A stretch of 7,471 bases of DNA, taken from NCBI GenBank assembly GCA_008932955.1, contig WBXE01000116.1, positions 1 to 7,471 on the forward strand, in the 5' to 3' direction. The stretch is from Verrucomicrobiota bacterium (GTDB lineage Bacteria > Verrucomicrobiota > Verrucomicrobiia > Verrucomicrobiales > Akkermansiaceae). How positions within the stretch are numbered: the stretch's first letter is position 1; every line of letters begins with the position of its first letter. Below the pieces are notes generated by a model. That model did not search any database, had not been told where the DNA came from, and was given only the letters and a program-made list of their open reading frames with translations. Shown here piece after piece: positions 5,791 to 7,471 of the stretch. Both the position numbers and the translations under genes were made by a program.

Positions 5791-7083
5791 ATGACCCCGA
5801 CCCCATTCGAGGCGTTGCCTTTGGCTGCGCCCCTCCACCTCGTCTTGCGCGAACTCCAATACTCAGTGCCCACGCCCATCCAGGCCCAGGCCATCCCTCT
5901 GCTGCTGCAAGGCCGAGATTTGCTAGGCTGCGCCCAGACCGGCACCGGCAAAACCGCCAGCTTCGCCCTGCCGATCCTCAACGCTCTCCATCAGCAACCC
6001 CGCCAGGTCCGCCCGCGCTCCTGCCGCACCCTGGTGCTCGCTCCCACCCGCGAACTCGCCGGCCAAGTCGGCAAAAGCTTCACCACTTATGGCAAACACG
6101 TCAATTTCCGCCAAACCCTCGTGTACGGCGGCGTCGGCCAAGTGCCTCAGGTCAACGCCATGCGCGGCGGCGTCGATGTGCTGGTGGCCACCCCGGGGCG
6201 ATTGTTGGATCTCATCGACCAACGCCACATCGACCTCGGCCAAGTCGAGTTTTTCGTTCTCGACGAAGTGGACCGGATGTTAGATATGGGATTTTTGCGC
6301 GATGTAAAACGCATTGTTGCGATGCTGCCAGCCAAACGCCAGTCGCTATTTTTCTCCGCCACCCTCGCCCCTAACATTGTGGAACTCGCCCGCACCATCC
6401 TGCGCGAGCCCGCTCATATTAGCATCACACCGGAAACCACTACCGCCGAAAAAATCGACCAACAGGTGTGCTTCGTGACCCGTGAGGACAAACGACCGCT
6501 GCTCGACCAATTGCTGCGCAGCCAGGCCGAGGCCACTCAACAAAAGCTCACCATCGTGTTCAGCCGCACCAAGCACGGAGCCAACAAACTAGCCAAAAGC
6601 CTGTGCGCCGCCGGCTTTCCCGCCGACGCCATCCACGGCAATAAGTCACAGGCAGCACGCGAGAAAGCCCTCGACCGCTTCAAGCGCGGCCTAACGCCCG
6701 TACTCGTGGCCACCGATGTGGCCGCTCGCGGCGTGGACGTCAAGGACGTGGGCTTGGTGGTCAACTTCGATTTACCTAACGAACCGGAAGCCTACGTGCA
6801 CCGGATCGGCCGCACCGCGCGTGCCGGTGCCGAGGGCCGTGCGGTGTCCTTCTGTTCGGAAGACGAACTAGAGTACTTGCGCGATATTGAAAAGATCATC
6901 CGCATGCCCATTCCCCGTTGGGATGACCACGCCTGGCACATCGAAGCACTCGCCGAGCGCCACGCCCGCGGCAAGTCCGGCGGCGGCAACTCCCCGCGCC
7001 CCCCGTCTAACGCCGGTGGCGGCCAGCGCAATGGCCAGCGCCGCAACTTCGGTGGCAATCGCCGCCATGCCGCCGACCGCTGA
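5791..7083 (+). CDS. rhlE: DEAD-box ATP-dependent RNA helicase, RhlE-like
   Basis: This cytoplasmic RNA helicase of 430 residues unwinds or remodels RNA duplexes using ATP, for example in ribosome assembly, RNA decay or cold adaptation. All motifs are visible. Q motif: F6 and TPIQ31. Motif I: AQTGTGKT 48-55. Ia: APTRELA 84-90. GG: 113-114. Ib: TPGR 134-137. Motif II: D158-E-V-D161. III: SAT 189-191. IV: VFSRT 256-260. V: ATDVAARGVDV 307-317. VI: HRIGRTARAG 337-346. Motif II is DEVD instead of DEAD. The catalytic D-E and final D are kept, so ATPase activity is expected. The C-terminus after about residue 392 is a basic Gly/Asn/Arg-rich tail, typical of RhlE-type RNA-binding extensions. Length and the DIEKIIRMPIPR block fit RhlE. 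The start is fixed by homology (F6 to Q31 spacing) and by an in-frame stop at 5782-5784. No Shine-Dalgarno is evident. Confidence 0.95.
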   Translation: MTPTPFEALPLAAPLHLVLRELQYSVPTPIQAQAIPLLLQGRDLLGCAQTGTGKTASFALPILNALHQQPRQVRPRSCRTLVLAPTRELAGQVGKSFTTYGKHVNFRQTLVYGGVGQVPQVNAMRGGVDVLVATPGRLLDLIDQRHIDLGQVEFFVLDEVDRMLDMGFLRDVKRIVAMLPAKRQSLFFSATLAPNIVELARTILREPAHISITPETTTAEKIDQQVCFVTREDKRPLLDQLLRSQAEATQQKLTIVFSRTKHGANKLAKSLCAAGFPADAIHGNKSQAAREKALDRFKRGLTPVLVATDVAARGVDVKDVGLVVNFDLPNEPEAYVHRIGRTARAGAEGRAVSFCSEDELEYLRDIEKIIRMPIPRWDDHAWHIEALAERHARGKSGGGNSPRPPSNAGGGQRNGQRRNFGGNRRHAADR

Positions 7084-7219
7084 GCGGAACATACAAAGCT
7101 CAGCTCCCAGCAGTCGATCTCACCTCGTGGCGACAGATCGCTTCGACCCAGCGCAGACGCTTGGCCGACAAGCACACGTGCACCCACTGACCGCGGCAGG
7201 CAATCGCCCCATCTGATCC

Positions 7220-7236
7220 ACGCTTAAAGTGTTTTT
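7220..7236 (+). terminator. Weak intrinsic terminator candidate after rhlE
   Basis: ACGC (7220-7223), loop TTAAA, GTGT (7229-7232) with one G-U pair is followed by a T-run (7232-7236). The stem is only four pairs, so it is a marginal terminator. Its position, about 140 bases after the helicase stop and just before the Fur-box region, is suitable. Confidence 0.3.
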
Positions 7237-7251
7237 AAAAAAGTTCTTGTT

Positions 7252-7270
7252 ATTGAGACTCATTTGCATT
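7252..7270. promoter_or_regulatory. Putative Fur box
   Basis: ATTGAGACTCATTTGCATT resembles Fur-repressor operators. In the 7-1-7 form, TGAGACT-C-ATTTGCA (7254-7268) matches TGATAAT-C-ATTATCA at 10 of 14 arm positions plus the centre. It sits in an AT-rich island (about 7224-7275) in otherwise GC-rich DNA, 54 bp before the ATG at 7325. It may overlap a weak promoter (TTGTTA 7247-7252, 17-bp spacer, TAATTT 7270-7275). Binding of the iron-loaded repressor would shut off the downstream gene when iron is plentiful. Assigned by eye. Confidence 0.6.
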
Positions 7271-7324
7271 AATTTCACCGCAGGTGCCCGGATGATAGGC
7301 GTGACTGAGCCAACAAACTGCTTT

Positions 7325-7471
7325 ATGAAAATCAATAGAAATAAATCGCCACGGCAAATCGACCCTCCATGGACTCGCGCAATGGCCCATGGCTTGCTGG
7401 TATGGATCATGTGGACGGAGTTGCCAGCCAGCGCGATGGCAGGCACCGGTCCAGAGGCGGTTTCAAGCCTG
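7325..7471 (+). CDS. N-terminus of an exported protein, probably iron-regulated (partial, runs off the window)
   Basis: An open frame of 49 codons starts at ATG 7325 and is still open at the last base. The product begins with a basic n-region (MKINRNKSPRQ, with R18), then a hydrophobic core (AMAHGLLVWIMW, about 19-30). A likely signal peptidase I site follows, A-S-A-M-A before Gly40, so it looks Sec-exported. An in-frame ATG at 7292 with AGGTG five bases upstream has the better ribosome binding site and would add 11 residues to the n-region, so the start is uncertain. The Fur-box-like sequence upstream suggests iron regulation. TonB-dependent receptors and ExbB-type proteins commonly have this context, but the visible 10 mature residues cannot identify the family. 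Confidence 0.6.
   Translation, partial: MKINRNKSPRQIDPPWTRAMAHGLLVWIMWTELPASAMAGTGPEAVSSL

Noticed and set aside
5715..6374. Plus-strand open frame of 219 codons overlapping the start of rhlE
   Set aside because: Pro/Arg/His-rich translation of the shifted helicase frame, with no family features.
7120..7446. Minus-strand open frame of 108 codons at the right end
   Set aside because: It runs through the Fur-box AT-rich island and opposes the signal-peptide frame. Its sequence shows no domain.

Overview
The window is a GC-rich, densely coded piece of bacterial chromosome. It carries five complete or near-complete protein genes, one tRNA gene, a truncated gene at the right edge and possibly the last codons of another gene at the left edge. 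I see no phage, plasmid, IS, CRISPR or toxin-antitoxin genes. The source lineage cannot be fixed from these genes. The overall picture (weak Shine-Dalgarno sites, a zinc-ribbon/membrane/HEAT-like protein, and an 'AACCACAGATT...' type intergenic repeat) reminds me of Verrucomicrobiota or a related PVC-group bacterium. That is an inference from style, not proof.

Left part (1-1903, + strand): a metal-transport unit. A possible upstream gene ends in an ATGA overlap with the start of an NRAMP-family Mn2+/Fe2+ : H+ symporter (mntH-like). A single-domain universal stress protein follows 29 bp downstream, so the genes are probably co-transcribed.

Middle (1904-4231): a spacer with several hairpins leads to a minus-strand tRNA-Ser(CGA) with encoded CCA, its own plausible promoter, and a strong hairpin starting inside the CCA tail. 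Next comes a plus-strand gene for an uncharacterised protein: an N-terminal four-cysteine zinc ribbon, three predicted membrane helices and a large C-terminal domain ending in HEAT-like helices. Its 3' end faces that of the next gene. The 214-bp convergent gap holds a long imperfect inverted repeat with two smaller palindromes nested inside, which looks like a mobile or repetitive intergenic element.

Right part (4232-7471): an AI-2E family (PerM/YdiK-type) membrane protein on the minus strand is divergent from an RhlE-like DEAD-box RNA helicase on the plus strand, whose motif II reads DEVD instead of DEAD. After the helicase, an AT-rich island carries a good match to a Fur box. It lies directly upstream of a gene that starts with a Sec-type signal peptide and runs off the window. 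This is probably an iron-regulated exported protein.

No stretch over 300 bases lacks a gene. Most of the window is ordinary housekeeping content. The items that deserve a second look are the zinc-ribbon/HEAT membrane protein, the nested inverted repeat, the DEVD helicase and the Fur-box gene at the edge.
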